64,000 nucleotides of DNA, taken from the NCBI GenBank assembly GCA_017309115.1, contig JAFLEF010000017.1:61430-125429 (forward strand), read 5' to 3'. A program made the position numbers and the translations under genes. The stretch's first letter is position 1; each line of letters opens with the position of its first letter. Of the stretch, positions 40,785-52,500 are shown in pieces. The stretch comes from Verrucomicrobiota bacterium. Its GTDB lineage: Bacteria > Verrucomicrobiota > Verrucomicrobiia > Limisphaerales > UBA9464. Under the pieces are notes generated by a model that made no database searches, had not been told where the DNA came from, and was given only the letters and a program-made list of their open reading frames with translations.

Positions 40785-42071
40785 ATGAACATTCTAGATG
40801 ACCTCGAGTGGCGGGGACTGATCGCCGACTGTACGGACTTTCCGGAGCTGAAGAAGCGGCTGTCGGCGGGGGCGATCACGCTGTACTGCGGCTTTGATCC
40901 GACCGCGGATTCCCTGCATGTCGGGCATCTGGTGCCGTTGTTGTGTCTGCGCCGGTTTCAGAATGCGGGACACATCCCGATTGCGGTGGCGGGCGGCGCC
41001 ACGGGCAGCGTCGGCGATCCCAGCGGGAAATTTGCTGAGCGCAGTCTGCTCACCAAGGAACAAATCTCGGCCAATGTGGAGTCGGTGAAGCCGCAGTTGG
41101 CGCGCTTGCTGGACTTCCGGGTCACGCCCAACACCGCCCGTCTCGTGGACAATGCCGAGTGGACCGATGGCGTCTCCTTCATTGGGTTCCTTCGTGACAT
41201 TGGAAAGCATTTCACGGTCAACCAAATGGTGGCCAAGGAATCGGTGCGGTCCCGGATGGAGGATCGCGAGGTGGGCATCAGCTTCACCGAGTTCAGCTAC
41301 ATGCTGCTGCAGGCCTTTGATTTCTACGTGCTGGCCCGGGATCAGGAATGTGAGTTGCAGATCGGCGGTTCCGATCAGTGGGGCAACATCACGATGGGCA
41401 TCGAGCTGACCCGCAAGAAGCTGAGTCGGGGTGTCTTCGGTCTGACCCTGCCGCTGATCACCAAGGCGGATGGCACGAAGTTCGGCAAAACTGAGTCGGG
41501 CACCGTGTGGCTGGATCCCAAGAAGACGAGTCCGTACCGGTTCTACCAGTTTTGGCTGAACGCCGACGACCGGGATGTGATTCGTTATCTGAAGTTCTTC
41601 ACCTTTCTGGGGCGGGACGAGATTGAGGCGCTGTCGGCGCAGCACACAGCGGATCCTGGAAAGCGGGTGGCGCACCGGGCGTTGGCGCAGACGCTCACGG
41701 AACTGATTCACGGCACGGCGGCCATGCAGGAAGCCATTCGCGCCAGTGAAATTCTCTTCTCAGGAGCCACGCTGGAAGGTCTCAGCGAAGAAACGTTCAA
41801 CGAACTGGTCGGCGAGGTTCCGACGCGCAGCCTGACCGCACCGCTGGCCGACGCTGGCTTGCCGGTGATCGAGGCCTTTGTGGCGGCCGGCTTGTGTCCG
41901 AGCAAAGGACAGGGACGAAAAGACCTCGAAGGCGGCGGACTCTATCTCAACAATCATCGGCTCACCGAGGTGGGTCGGATGGTGACGTCTGCGGACCTGC
42001 TGTTTGGGAAGCATCTGCTGCTGCGAAAGGGTCGGAAGAATTACGTTGTGCTGAGTGTTCCCAATCCCTGA
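40785..42071 (+). CDS. tyrS: Tyrosyl-tRNA synthetase
   Basis: A 428-residue class I synthetase that charges tRNA-Tyr. The HIGH motif is HVGH in SLHVGHLVPLL, the KMSKS motif is KFGKT in GTKFGKTESG. The tyrosine-recognition stretch LYCGFDPTADSLHVGH begins the catalytic domain, and QIGGSDQWGNIT follows. A C-terminal S4 RNA-binding domain (about 360-428) ends the protein. The form with KFGKT is the standard TyrRS used in many bacteria. The SDR gene follows 18 bp later. Confidence 0.97.
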   Translation: MNILDDLEWRGLIADCTDFPELKKRLSAGAITLYCGFDPTADSLHVGHLVPLLCLRRFQNAGHIPIAVAGGATGSVGDPSGKFAERSLLTKEQISANVESVKPQLARLLDFRVTPNTARLVDNAEWTDGVSFIGFLRDIGKHFTVNQMVAKESVRSRMEDREVGISFTEFSYMLLQAFDFYVLARDQECELQIGGSDQWGNITMGIELTRKKLSRGVFGLTLPLITKADGTKFGKTESGTVWLDPKKTSPYRFYQFWLNADDRDVIRYLKFFTFLGRDEIEALSAQHTADPGKRVAHRALAQTLTELIHGTAAMQEAIRASEILFSGATLEGLSEETFNELVGEVPTRSLTAPLADAGLPVIEAFVAAGLCPSKGQGRKDLEGGGLYLNNHRLTEVGRMVTSADLLFGKHLLLRKGRKNYVVLSVPNP

Positions 42072-42089
42072 ACTGCTTTCTTTGGTTCC

Positions 42090-42896
42090 ATGAAGCGATT
42101 CAACTTAAGCGGCGAAGTGGCGGTGGTTTTGGGCGGCACGGGAGTGTTGGGCGGTGCCCTGGCCGAAGGATTGGCCGAGGCGGGGGCGACCGTGGCGGTG
42201 GTGGGCCGCAATGCGGAACGGGGCGAGGCCCGGGCCCAAGCCATTCGTAAAGCGGGAGGCCAGGCGCTCTTTGTGGCGGCGGACGCGGTGGATCGAGAGG
42301 GGCTTCAGCGGGCGCAGGAGGCCATCCGGAATCAGTTGGGAGCCCCTACGGTGCTGCTGAATGCCGCCGGCGGGAATGACCCCAAGGCCACGGTGACCGA
42401 TACCCAGCAGTTTGAAAACTTGCCGCTGGACGCCTGGCGGGGGAATTTTGATCTGAACCTGGTGGGGGGCGTGCTGCTGCCGTGTCAGGTCTTCGGTCCC
42501 GCCATGGTGGCCGCGGGTCGGGGTAGCATCATCAACATCGCGAGTGTCTCGGCGCATCTGCCGCTGTCCCGGGTGGTGAGTTATTCGGCGGCGAAGGCGG
42601 CGGTGCTCAGTCTGACCCAGTTTCTGGCCCGGGAGTGGGCGCCCCGGGGCGTGCGTGTGAATTCCCTGACCCCGGGGTTCTTCCCGGCGGAACAGAATCG
42701 CCGGCTGCTGTTCAATGAAGACGGCTCGCCCACGGCCCGGACCCGCTCGATTCTGGGGCATACGCCGATGGGCCGGTTTGGTCGGCCGGAGGAATTGATC
42801 GGCGCGGCGGTGTTTTTGGCCAGTTCGGCGGCGAGTAGTTTTGTGACGGGAACGGATCTGCGGGTAGATGGCGGGTTCCTCTCGCAGACAATTTGA
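42090..42896 (+). CDS. SDR family oxidoreductase, possible D-mannonate oxidoreductase
   Basis: A 268-residue classical short-chain dehydrogenase. The cofactor motif is GGTGVLGGAL (TGxxxGxG variant), then NAAGG, the catalytic Ser region INIASVSA, and the YSAAK motif (YxxxK). The segment NSLTPGFFPAEQNRRLLF and GFLSQTI at the end match SDRs annotated as D-mannonate (or fructuronate) oxidoreductase, which work in hexuronate use. No uxu genes are nearby, so the substrate is inference. It may be cotranscribed with tyrS. Confidence 0.82.
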   Translation: MKRFNLSGEVAVVLGGTGVLGGALAEGLAEAGATVAVVGRNAERGEARAQAIRKAGGQALFVAADAVDREGLQRAQEAIRNQLGAPTVLLNAAGGNDPKATVTDTQQFENLPLDAWRGNFDLNLVGGVLLPCQVFGPAMVAAGRGSIINIASVSAHLPLSRVVSYSAAKAAVLSLTQFLAREWAPRGVRVNSLTPGFFPAEQNRRLLFNEDGSPTARTRSILGHTPMGRFGRPEELIGAAVFLASSAASSFVTGTDLRVDGGFLSQTI

Positions 42897-42953
42897 GGCG
42901 TTTCGTCTGCGGGCCGCGCTTTACAGGGAACGCGATCTTCGTAGGTTTGCGCG

Positions 42954-43262
42954 GTGAAACTCACCGTGGACACCTTCGCGCCGGAACTGGCCGCGGCACT
43001 CCATAGCTACGAGCGCCATGTGGTTTGCCTGGAGAAAGTCCCCGAGGAATGTGCGGCGACTCTGCAGTCGCTGATGGCCAAGGCGATTCAAGCGTACGAG
43101 AACCGGGCGCCCGAAATGCGCCACGGCATCGCTCTCGACCGCCACGTGACCATCATTCTCAGCCAAAACGACCATCCGCGGCCGCTTTGCGGGATTTATT
43201 TCAACCTGCATTCGCCCTACGCCAAGAAGTCCACCGGACGGGCGCGGGCGCAGCGGGCCTAG
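42954..43262 (+). CDS. Small conserved-looking protein of unknown function
   Basis: A 102-residue soluble protein starting at GTG 42954. It has alpha-helical content in its first two thirds (ELAAALHSYERHVVCLEKV) and a C-terminal RHVTIILSQNDHPRPLCGIY stretch suggesting a small alpha/beta fold. I recognise no family. Codon choice is like its neighbours, and it begins 57 bp after the SDR gene. The stop codon (43260-43262) touches the first base of the palindromic element. Confidence 0.6.
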   Translation: MKLTVDTFAPELAAALHSYERHVVCLEKVPEECAATLQSLMAKAIQAYENRAPEMRHGIALDRHVTIILSQNDHPRPLCGIYFNLHSPYAKKSTGRARAQRA

Positions 43263-43439
43263 CCCGGATATCGCACACTCTTTCTGCTGCGGCTGGCTGC
43301 AAGCCCGTCTGGCGGCGTTGGCCTCGCATTCCTCGCCGGACAGTATGTCCCCATACAGCCCGGTTCGAAATCGTTTCGGCCGCCTTGCCAGACGGGCTTT
43401 CGCGGCGCCTCGCGACGAAAGCCTGTGAAATATCCGGGC
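43262..43439. repeat. 178-bp element of nested palindromes with terminal inverted repeats
   Basis: The ends carry GCCCGGATAT (43262-43271) and ATATCCGGGC (43430-43439), extending to 16 bp with two mismatches. Inside, AAGCCCGTCTGGC (43301-43313) pairs with GCCAGACGGGCTT (43387-43399). Smaller hairpins are GGACA/TGTCC (43338-43350), CGAAA/TTTCG (43366-43378) and GGCTTTCG/CGAAAGCC (43395-43402 with 43416-43423). No coding frame on either strand is convincing. It looks like a MITE- or REP-type repeat, or a structured RNA, inserted directly after the 102-residue gene. I see no obvious target duplication. Confidence 0.75.
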
Positions 43440-43546
43440 AAGGATGGCGGAGCAGGGGAGACGTCCCGGGGACCAGGGGAATCGTCTCTCAGTACGGAAA
43501 ATGATGGTAGTCGGCTTGGGATTTGCTCTTTTCTGAGCTCGATTCC

Positions 43547-46500
43547 ATGAATTTCCTCAGCGGCGTGTCTCTCCCCCTTGGTCGCCGACGCCACCGTTCC
43601 TTCGGGAACCGGTTGCTCTTTCTTCTGTTGTGGGCTGGTTTGGTTGCCCACGCCGGGTCCATCCGGCGGGAAGTCTTCTTCGACATTCCCGGCAACTCCA
43701 TCGCCGAGCTGACCAGTTCCCCCTCCTATCCCAACTCCCCGGGGTTGGTGGAGGATCTCACCGAGTTCTTCGAGGCTCCGACCGACCAGTTCGAAAACTA
43801 CGGCCAACGGGTCCACGGCTACATCGTTCCTCCAGTCACCGGGAGTTACACCTTCTGGATCTCCTCCGACGACAACGGCGAACTGTATCTCAGCACGGAT
43901 GAGAACCCCTCCAACGCCCGGCTGATCGGTTCCGTGCCGGAGTGGACCGGTTCGCGGGAATGGGAGAAGTACCCCCAACAGAAGTCGGCGACGATCAACC
44001 TTCAGGCCAACAAGGCTTACTACATTTCGGCGCTGATGAAGGAAGGTGGTGGCGGCGATAATCTGGCCGTGCGCTGGCTTCGGCCGGGAGGCATCGACGA
44101 GGGGCCGATTCCCGCCACGTACCTTCTGCCTTGGGGGACCGCTTTCACCCCGCCCGCGATCACCCAGCAGCCGACCAACACCACGGTTATCGAGGGGCAA
44201 CTGGCCACCTTCGTGGTTAAGGTCAGCAACATCGATCCCGTCGCGGTGCAATGGCGCCGCAATGGCCAAACGCTCGCCGGTGCCAATTCCCTGGTGCTGT
44301 CGTACGGCCCGGTCACCTTGGATGATCAGGGAGCGTTGTTTGGGGCGGTCCTGACCAACCGTATTGGGGCCACCAACACGTCCACCGGAACGCTGACGGT
44401 CCTTCCCGACACGACGGCGCCGGTGCTGCTGTCGGGGGTCAATTTGGGCTCGGGCCGAATTCAACTGCAGTTCTCCGAACCAATGGACCCGACGTCCGCG
44501 GCGGCTCCGGCCAACTACACCGTGAGCGGCGGAATCACGGTTTCCGGGGCGGCGCTCGGCACCGATCCGCGAACCATTGTGCTGACGGTCTCCCCGCTGA
44601 CCTTTGCGCAGAATTACTCGGTGACCGTCCGCGGATTGCGGGACCGGGCGCGGACTCCGAACACGGTCGCGGCGGGAAGCTCCATTGGGTTCCTCGCTTT
44701 GGAGTTGGTCTCGCAAAGCATCGGATCCGCCAATGGTTCCATCGTGCGACTGGGGGAGGGGGCCTTCCAGGTGACCGGAGGAGGCCGGGGTTCGGGCCGG
44801 ACATCCGACGAGTATCAGTTTGCTTGGGAACAGCGGACCGGGGACTTCGATCTGCGCGTCCGCGTGGATTCCTTAGACATCACTGATCCGTACGTTCAAG
44901 CGGGGTTGATGGCTCGGGCGAGTCTCGAAACCAATTCCGCCTATGCCGCCGTGTTCACGAGTTCCGCGCAGGTGGGTTCGTACTTCGAGAGCCGATCCAG
45001 TGCGGGAGCCAATCAGGTGTCCGCCGCTCCGCGTGGCGGATTTCCCTTCAACGGTCGGATCACCTGGCTGCGCTTGCAGCGAATTGGCGGCACTGTCTCC
45101 GGGTTTGGGAGTTTGGATGGTCGGACCTGGACCTCGCTGGGCTCGGTCTCGATCAACCTGGGATCTCCGGTTTACGTCGGCTTGGCGGCCTCAAGTCGGG
45201 AAGTGGATTCCCAGACCACCGCCCGGTTCTATGACTACGGAGCCGTGGTCAATCCCGTCGTTGGGGTTTTGGATACCGGACGTGAGCCGCTGGGACCGAC
45301 CACCCGAAAGACGGGAATCGTCGTCTCGGAAATCATGTATCACCCCCAGCCGCCGCCGGGAGTGACCAACAATCTGGAGTTCGTGGAACTGTACAATGCG
45401 GGTCCGGTCTTCGAAGAACTCGGCGGTTGGCGATTGGGCGGGGCGATTCAGTACACGTTTCCGGAGGGCTACAAACTCGAGGCCGGTGGCTTTGTGGTCG
45501 TGGCTGCTGATCCTGCGGGACTGCAAAGTGTGTCCAAGGTTCCCGGCGGACTCGGCCCCTTCAGTGGTTCGCTCAACAACTCCGGGGAGGTTCTCCAGGT
45601 CTTCGATGCGTTCGGAGCCCTAAAACTGGAAGTCGAGTACTCACCGAAAGCGCCCTGGCCAGTGGCCGCGGATGGTGGCGGCGTTTCGCTGGTACTCGCG
45701 CGGCCGAGTTACGGCCCGGATGATCCCCGGGCGTGGTCCGCCAGTGAGGTGATTGGTGGTTCCCCGGGGACCTACGATGCGATTCAGCCTTCCCCGCTGC
45801 GGGAAGTGGTGATCAATGAGTTCCTGGCTCACACCGATGATCCGCAATTGGATTTCGTGGAGCTGTTCAATCGGGGCAAGACGGAGGTCGATCTTTCCGG
45901 ATGCGTCCTGACCGATGATCCCGCCACCAACCGGTTCCGTCTTCCGGCGGGCACGCGGATCGCCCCGCGCGGATATCTGGTGTTCGATCAGAATCAACTC
46001 GGCTTTCGTCTGAGTTCTGCTGGCGAACAGGTGTTCCTGCTGAGCGCGGACGGAACCCGGGTTCTCGATGCCGTGGAATTTGGCGGACAGGAGAACGGGG
46101 TCAGCTCGGGCCGAGCGCCGGATGGCAGTCAGACGATTCGGCGTCTGTTGCAGCCAACACCGGGAGCTGGCAATGCCGCGTGGCGTCAGGAGGCCATTGT
46201 CATCAACGAGCTGATGTACCAGCCGATCTCCCGCGATGACGCGGATGAGTATTTGGAATTGCACAATCGTTCGACTCAGCCGGTGAACTTGAGCGGCTGG
46301 CGGTTTACCGAGGGAGTGCAGTTTGAATTCGCTCCTGGCACGACCGTTCCCGCCGGGGGCTTTCTGGTTGTGGCCAAGGATGCGGCGCGCATTCGTTCCA
46401 ATCACCCCACGCTGGAACCGTCCCGGGTGGTGGGCAATTATAGTGGGACCCTGGCCAATCGCGGGGAACGAGTTGCCTTGGCCATGCCGGATGAAGTCGT

Positions 46501-49500
46501 CGCGACTGACGACCAGGGAAATCAGGTGACGAACCTCATTCACATCGTGGTGGCCGAAGCGTTCTACCGGGAGAAGGATCGGTGGCATCAGTGGGCGGAT
46601 GGCGGGGGATCGAGTTTGGAATTGACCGATCCCGATGCGGATCCGCTGGAGCCGTCCAATTGGGCGGATTCGGATGAATCAACCAAGGCACCGTGGACCA
46701 CCGTCGCCTTTACGGGGAATCTTGATAACGGGATGGACGGTCGGTCCCCGGATCGATTCCAGATCAGTCTGATGGGAGCCGGGGAATGTCTGGTGGACGA
46801 CGTGGAGTTTTTCAAAACGGGTGGGGCGAACCTGCTGGGGAATGCCGACTTCGAGGGGGCTTCGGGATGGCAATTCTGGGGCAACCATTTCCGGTCGCGG
46901 TTGCAGACGGGCGAGGCTTTCGCAGGAAATCGATGTTTGCGGTTGGTGGCCGAAGGAGATGGCGATACCGGACCCAACTGTGTTCGCGCGGATCTGGCTT
47001 CCACGCCAACGGCCAGTGGGCAGGCTACACTTCGGGCCAAGGTTCGCTGGTTGCGCGGATGGCCGGAAATTTTGTTGCGCACCCATGGCAACTGGATCGA
47101 GGCCTATGGGCGCCTTCCGGTGCCCAACAATCTGGGTTCGCCGGGTCAAGCGAACGGCCGGCTGCTGGTCAATGCGGGTCCGGTGATCACCGAGGTCCAG
47201 CATCGGCCGCTGCTGCCGGCGGTTGGCCAGGCGGTCACGGTGACGGCTCGCGTGGCGGATCCGGACGGACTCGGTTCGGTGGTGCTGCGCTTCCGAGTGG
47301 ATCCGTCGGGCGCGGCGACCTCGGTGATCATGCGGGATGATGGTTCCGGAGTGGATGCCGCGGCTGGGGACGGCATTTACAGTGCGACGTTGACCGGCCG
47401 GAGTGAGGGCAGCCTGCTGGCCTTCCGGGTGGAGGCGACCGACGGCGCCAGTTTGCCAGCCAGCCGGGTTTTCCCGCCGAAGTTTCCGGAGAGCGAATGC
47501 CTGGTGCGCTGGGGCGATCCGGCTCCGAACGGGAGTTTCGGTCACTACCATTTGTGGACGACCCAAGCGACGGAGAACGCGCGCGGCAGCAGTTACGGTC
47601 TGAACAACCGCTTCCGCGATCTCACCGTGGTTTATGGCAATGCCCGGGCGATTTACGGTGCAGGGTTCCGGGACAAGGGCAGCCCGTTCCACGGTGGTTA
47701 CGGAGACTTCGTGGTGACTGTTCCAGGCGACGATCTGCTCCTTGGCGCGGAGGACCGGGTGCTGGGATTGACTGGCAATGGCGATACCGAAGAGACGGGC
47801 ATGCGGACCCAGGTGGCGAATTGGATCGCCTCCCGCCTGGGCATCCCGCATCTGCACAGCCACTACATCCGCCTGTACCGAAACGGCTCACAGTACTCCA
47901 ACGTCACGGAGGATTTGGAGCAGCCCAACAATGACTTTGCCGAAGGGTTCTTCCCGGCCGTGGACGAGGGGGATTTGTACAAGATCGCGGTGTGGTTTGA
48001 ATTCAATGACGACAACCAGGGATTCGATGCCCGGGGCGCGACCTTGGAGCGGTTCAATTCCGCCGGATTGGGCCTGAAGCCGGCGCGGTATCGGTGGAAT
48101 TGGCAAACCCGCGGGTGGCTGGGATCCGCCAATAATCTCACCAACATCTTCAATCTGGTCGGCGCGGCCAACTCGACGACCGACTACGCCAACCGCATGC
48201 AGGCCGTGGCCGACATGGAGCAGTGGATGCGGGTCTTCGCCTTCAACCGGATTTGCGGCAACTGGGATTCCTGGACCTTCTCGGTGGGCCAGAACATGTA
48301 CCTGTATTTCCAACCGGGTGAACGGGCCAAGCTGCTCCCGTGGGACATCGACTTTGTCCTGGGTCGGGGCAATGGACCCCAGGATCCACTCGGAGGCGGT
48401 AGCCTCGGAGGGTCCAATCAGGACCCCGTCGCGAATGCCTTCTATAACGAGCCGGCCTTTCGGCGCGCCTTGTTCCGGGCTTATCTGGATGCCGCCAACG
48501 GACCCCTGCTACCCGCTCAGTACGGACCGCAGCTGGAATCCCGCAAGGCGGTGCTTCAGAACAACGGGTTCACGGTGGGGGCCGCGGGAGATCTACGGGA
48601 TCCCAAACCGATCGCGACCTACATCGACGCCCGACGCAACTTTCTCCTGAGTCAGGTGAACGCGGCCAATCGCGCATTCGCGATCACAACCAGTGGCGGC
48701 GCCAACTTCACCGCCACGCAGCCTGTCGCCACAATCACCGGGACTGCTCCGTTTGCAGTCGCTCAACTGGAGATCAACGGCGTGGTCTTCCCGGTGCGCT
48801 GGACCAACGTGAACACCTTCAGCGTCGCCGTTCCCCTGGCGGCGGGAGCCAATGCTTTGAACCTGGTCGGACGCGACCGCGCTGGAAACGTTGTTCCCGG
48901 TGCCACCGATTCGATCACCGTGACCTACAACGGTCCGGTGCCTCAGGCGGCGGATTTCCTGGTGATCAATGAAATCCAATACGACTCGCCCCTGCCCGGG
49001 GGTTCGTTCATCGAACTGTTCAACCGCTCGGTCAATGTGCCGTTCGATCTCTCCGGCCTGGTGCTCTCAGGCGTGGGCTACACCTTTCCCTCGAACGCCG
49101 TCATCGCGCCGAACTCGTATCTGGTGCTGGCCAAGGATCGCACGGCCTTTGCGCTCGCCTATGGCAATACGGTTCCCGTGTTCGATGTGTTTCCCGGATC
49201 GCTCGACAACGGGGGCGAGACGTTGACGTTGCTGGAACCGGGAACGACTCCGGGTACGGAGAAGGTGATCAGCTCGGTTCGCTATGATGACGATCCCCCC
49301 TGGCCGGCGGCCGCGGCCGGGCTCGGGTCGTCCCTGCAATTGGTGGATTCCAACCAAGGCGCGTGGCGGGTGGCCAACTGGACGGCGCCGGCGACGAATG
49401 ACGTAAATCGAGTCACGCCGGGTCGAGCCAATGCCCTACGCAGTTCGCTGGCGGCATTTCCGACGCTCTGGCTCAACGAAGTGCTGCCCCAGAACGTGGA

Positions 49501-52500
49501 CGGTCCGGTGGACAATCGCGGCGAACGCGAACCGTTCATCGAACTGTACAATTCCGGAACCGCTCCGGTCGAAGTGGCGGGCCTGGTGCTCACGGACTCC
49601 TATTCCGACTTGGCCCGCTGGAGCATTCCGGCGGGGACCCCAGCGTTGGCTCCCGGCGCCTTTCTGGTGATTTGGGCCGATGGCGAGCCGACGGAATCCG
49701 CAGCGGGATCGCTTCACTCCAACTTCCGACTGAACCCGACCAACGGCGCCGTGGCGCTGGTGTGGTCCCAGGGGAGTCCCGCTCAGCCGGCCGTCCTCGA
49801 CTACGTCAACTACGCGCAGCAACCGATTGGGCGCAGTGTGGGCAGTTATCCGGACGGCGAGCCGCGGGGACGGCGAACGTTCTTCAAGGTGACTCCGGGG
49901 GCGCCGAATGATCCGGCTTTCCCGCCGGTGAACGTGGTGATCAATGAGTTCATGGCCAGCAATACTCGGACACTCACCAACGTGGTGAACGGCCGAAGGG
50001 ATGACTGGTTTGAACTCTACAACGTCGGTTCCGCGCCCGTGGATCTGACGGGATACTTCCTCAGCGACAATCTGACCAACCGCACGCAGTTCCAGATTCC
50101 GGCGGGCTTCGTGGTGCCGCCCGGAGGGTTTTTGTTGGTGTGGGCGGATGAGGAAACCCGGGCCAACACCAATGGTTCGCCCCAACTGCACACAAATTTT
50201 CGGTTGGGTGCAGGCGGCGAAGATCTGGCGCTGTTCGGGCCGGACGGGGCGCTGGTGGATGGATTTTCCTTCGGCGCTCAGCAGTCGGATATCAGCCAGG
50301 GACGCTTCCCGGATGGTCAGGCAGGACCCTTGGTGGCACTGGAACAGCCTTCGCCCGGCGCACCGAACCTTCTGGCGGGCGGCAATCGTCCGCCGGTGGT
50401 GACGCCGATTGCTGATCTGACCCGGGCGGAAGGCACGTTGGTGCAGTTCCGGGTCCAAGCTACCGACGAACCCGGACAAACGATTCGCTACAGTCTGGGA
50501 GTGGATGCCCCGCCGGAAGCGGTGCTGAACGAAATTACCGGCGACTTCAATTGGACGCCGACCGAAGCCCAGGGACCAGGAGTGTACTCCTTTGCGGTTC
50601 GGGCTTCGGACAATGGAACCCCCTCCCGCACCGGCTCGACCCGCGTAACGGTGACAGTGACCGAGGCGAATCAGGCGCCGGCCTGGGTGGAGTTGAAGAA
50701 TCAACTAGTGGACGAGCGATCCACGCTGTCGTTCCAGCTGGCGGCGACGGATGCTGACTTGCCGGCGAATACGTTGACCTATGAGTGGGTCGGCGAAGTG
50801 CCGCCGGGTTTGAGCTTGGATGCCGCGACCGGTCGCGTGACGTGGACGCCGACGGAGGCGCAGGGACCGGGGGTGTATCCCGTGCAGGTGCGAGTGGTGG
50901 ATTCCGCCACGCCTTCGGCCAGTACGCCCGGGTCCTTCGTGATCACCGTCAACGAAGTGAACAACCCGCCGGATCTGGCGGACATCCAACCCCAGAGTGC
51001 GGTCGAGGGGCAGCCGTTCGTCCTTCGGGCGACCGCGGTCGATGCCGACAATCCCCCGGCATCGCTCCGGTATTCACTCGAGGGCACGATCCCGGCTGGA
51101 CTGCACATCGAATCATCCACCGGCTTGATCAGTTGGACGCCCACGGAAACGCAAGGACCGGGCAATTACGTCATTCTGGTTCGGGTCACCGAGAACAATG
51201 CTGCCGGACTTAGCACCGCGCGGTCCTTCGGAATCAATGTGGCGGAGGCGAATCAGCCACCACGGCTGGATCCCTTGCCCGAGCTGACCGCCGAGGCTGG
51301 AACCACCGTTCGGTTCACCGCGACGGCGACGGATTTGGACCTGCCGGCGCAACCGTTGGTCTTCACCCTCGAAGGCACCCCGCCGCCGGGAGTGTCTTTG
51401 GATGGCAACACGGGCGAGTTCGCCTGGACCATTCCGGGCGATTCGCCGGCGGCCACCTACGAGCTGACGGTTCGCGTCAGCGATGGCGTGGAGGGTTCCA
51501 GCGCCTCGGCACCGCTGCGGATTCAAGTGACCCCTCGCTTCAACGTGGTGATCAGCGAGATCATGTACCGCCCGGCGTCGGTGAAGGGGGAGTACATCGA
51601 GCTGAAGAACGCGTCGGCGGTGACGGCGTGGGATCTGTCTGGGTACCGACTGATCGGAGAAACACTAAGTTTCACGTTCCCGACGGGCACGACGCTGGCT
51701 CCGGGCCAACTGCTCTGCGTAGCGTCGGACGCCGCGAGTTTCCGAACGCTCTACGGCGCCGTTCCCAGGTTGGCTGGAGCTTGGACGGGCAGTCTGGGAG
51801 TGCAGGATGATTACCTGCGCCTCAGCCCGCCGGCTCCGAGTTCGCGGATTCTCTCGCCCGTCCGGTACAGTGCCCGTGCGCCGTGGCCCGCAGCGGCCAA
51901 TGGCTCGGGCGCATCCTTGCAGCTGATCGATGACCGGCAGAGTCCGGCCCGGGTGGCAAACTGGTCTGGAGCACCGGCCTACAATGGGCCGCGTCAGTTG
52001 GTGGTGCTGACCAACCAATGGCGCTATTACCAATCAGGTCCGCTGGAGGCCTCCTGGAAGAATCAGTCGTTTGTGGACTCCGCCTGGCCCCAGGGTCGAG
52101 GCCTGTTGTACCGGGAAGACGCGGACCTTCCCGCGCCCAAGAACACCCTGCTGAACCTGGGTCAATCCACGTATTACTTCCGCACCCGGTTTGAACTGCC
52201 TTCGGTTCCGGCTGGAGTCACGCTGAGCCTCTCCACGGTCATTGATGATGGCGCGGTGTTTTATCTGAACGGTCAGGAGATCTTCCGGCAAAACATCCCG
52301 CCGGACGCGGTGGTGGACTTCAACACGCCCGCCTCGCCGAATGTGGCCGATGCCACCCTGGTGGGGCCGATCACGCTTCCCGCTGGGGCCTTGCAGGTGG
52401 GAGTCAATGTGCTGGCGGTGGAAGTGCACCAGTCGGGACTGGGTAGTTCCGACATCGTCATGGGGTGCCGGCTGGATTTGGAGGGGGGCAATTTGCCGGG

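Noticed and set aside
43259-44716. 485-codon minus-strand frame spanning the palindromic element and the start of the giant gene
   Set aside because: It crosses a structured noncoding element and has no domain; the sense strand has a signal peptide and PA14 domain.
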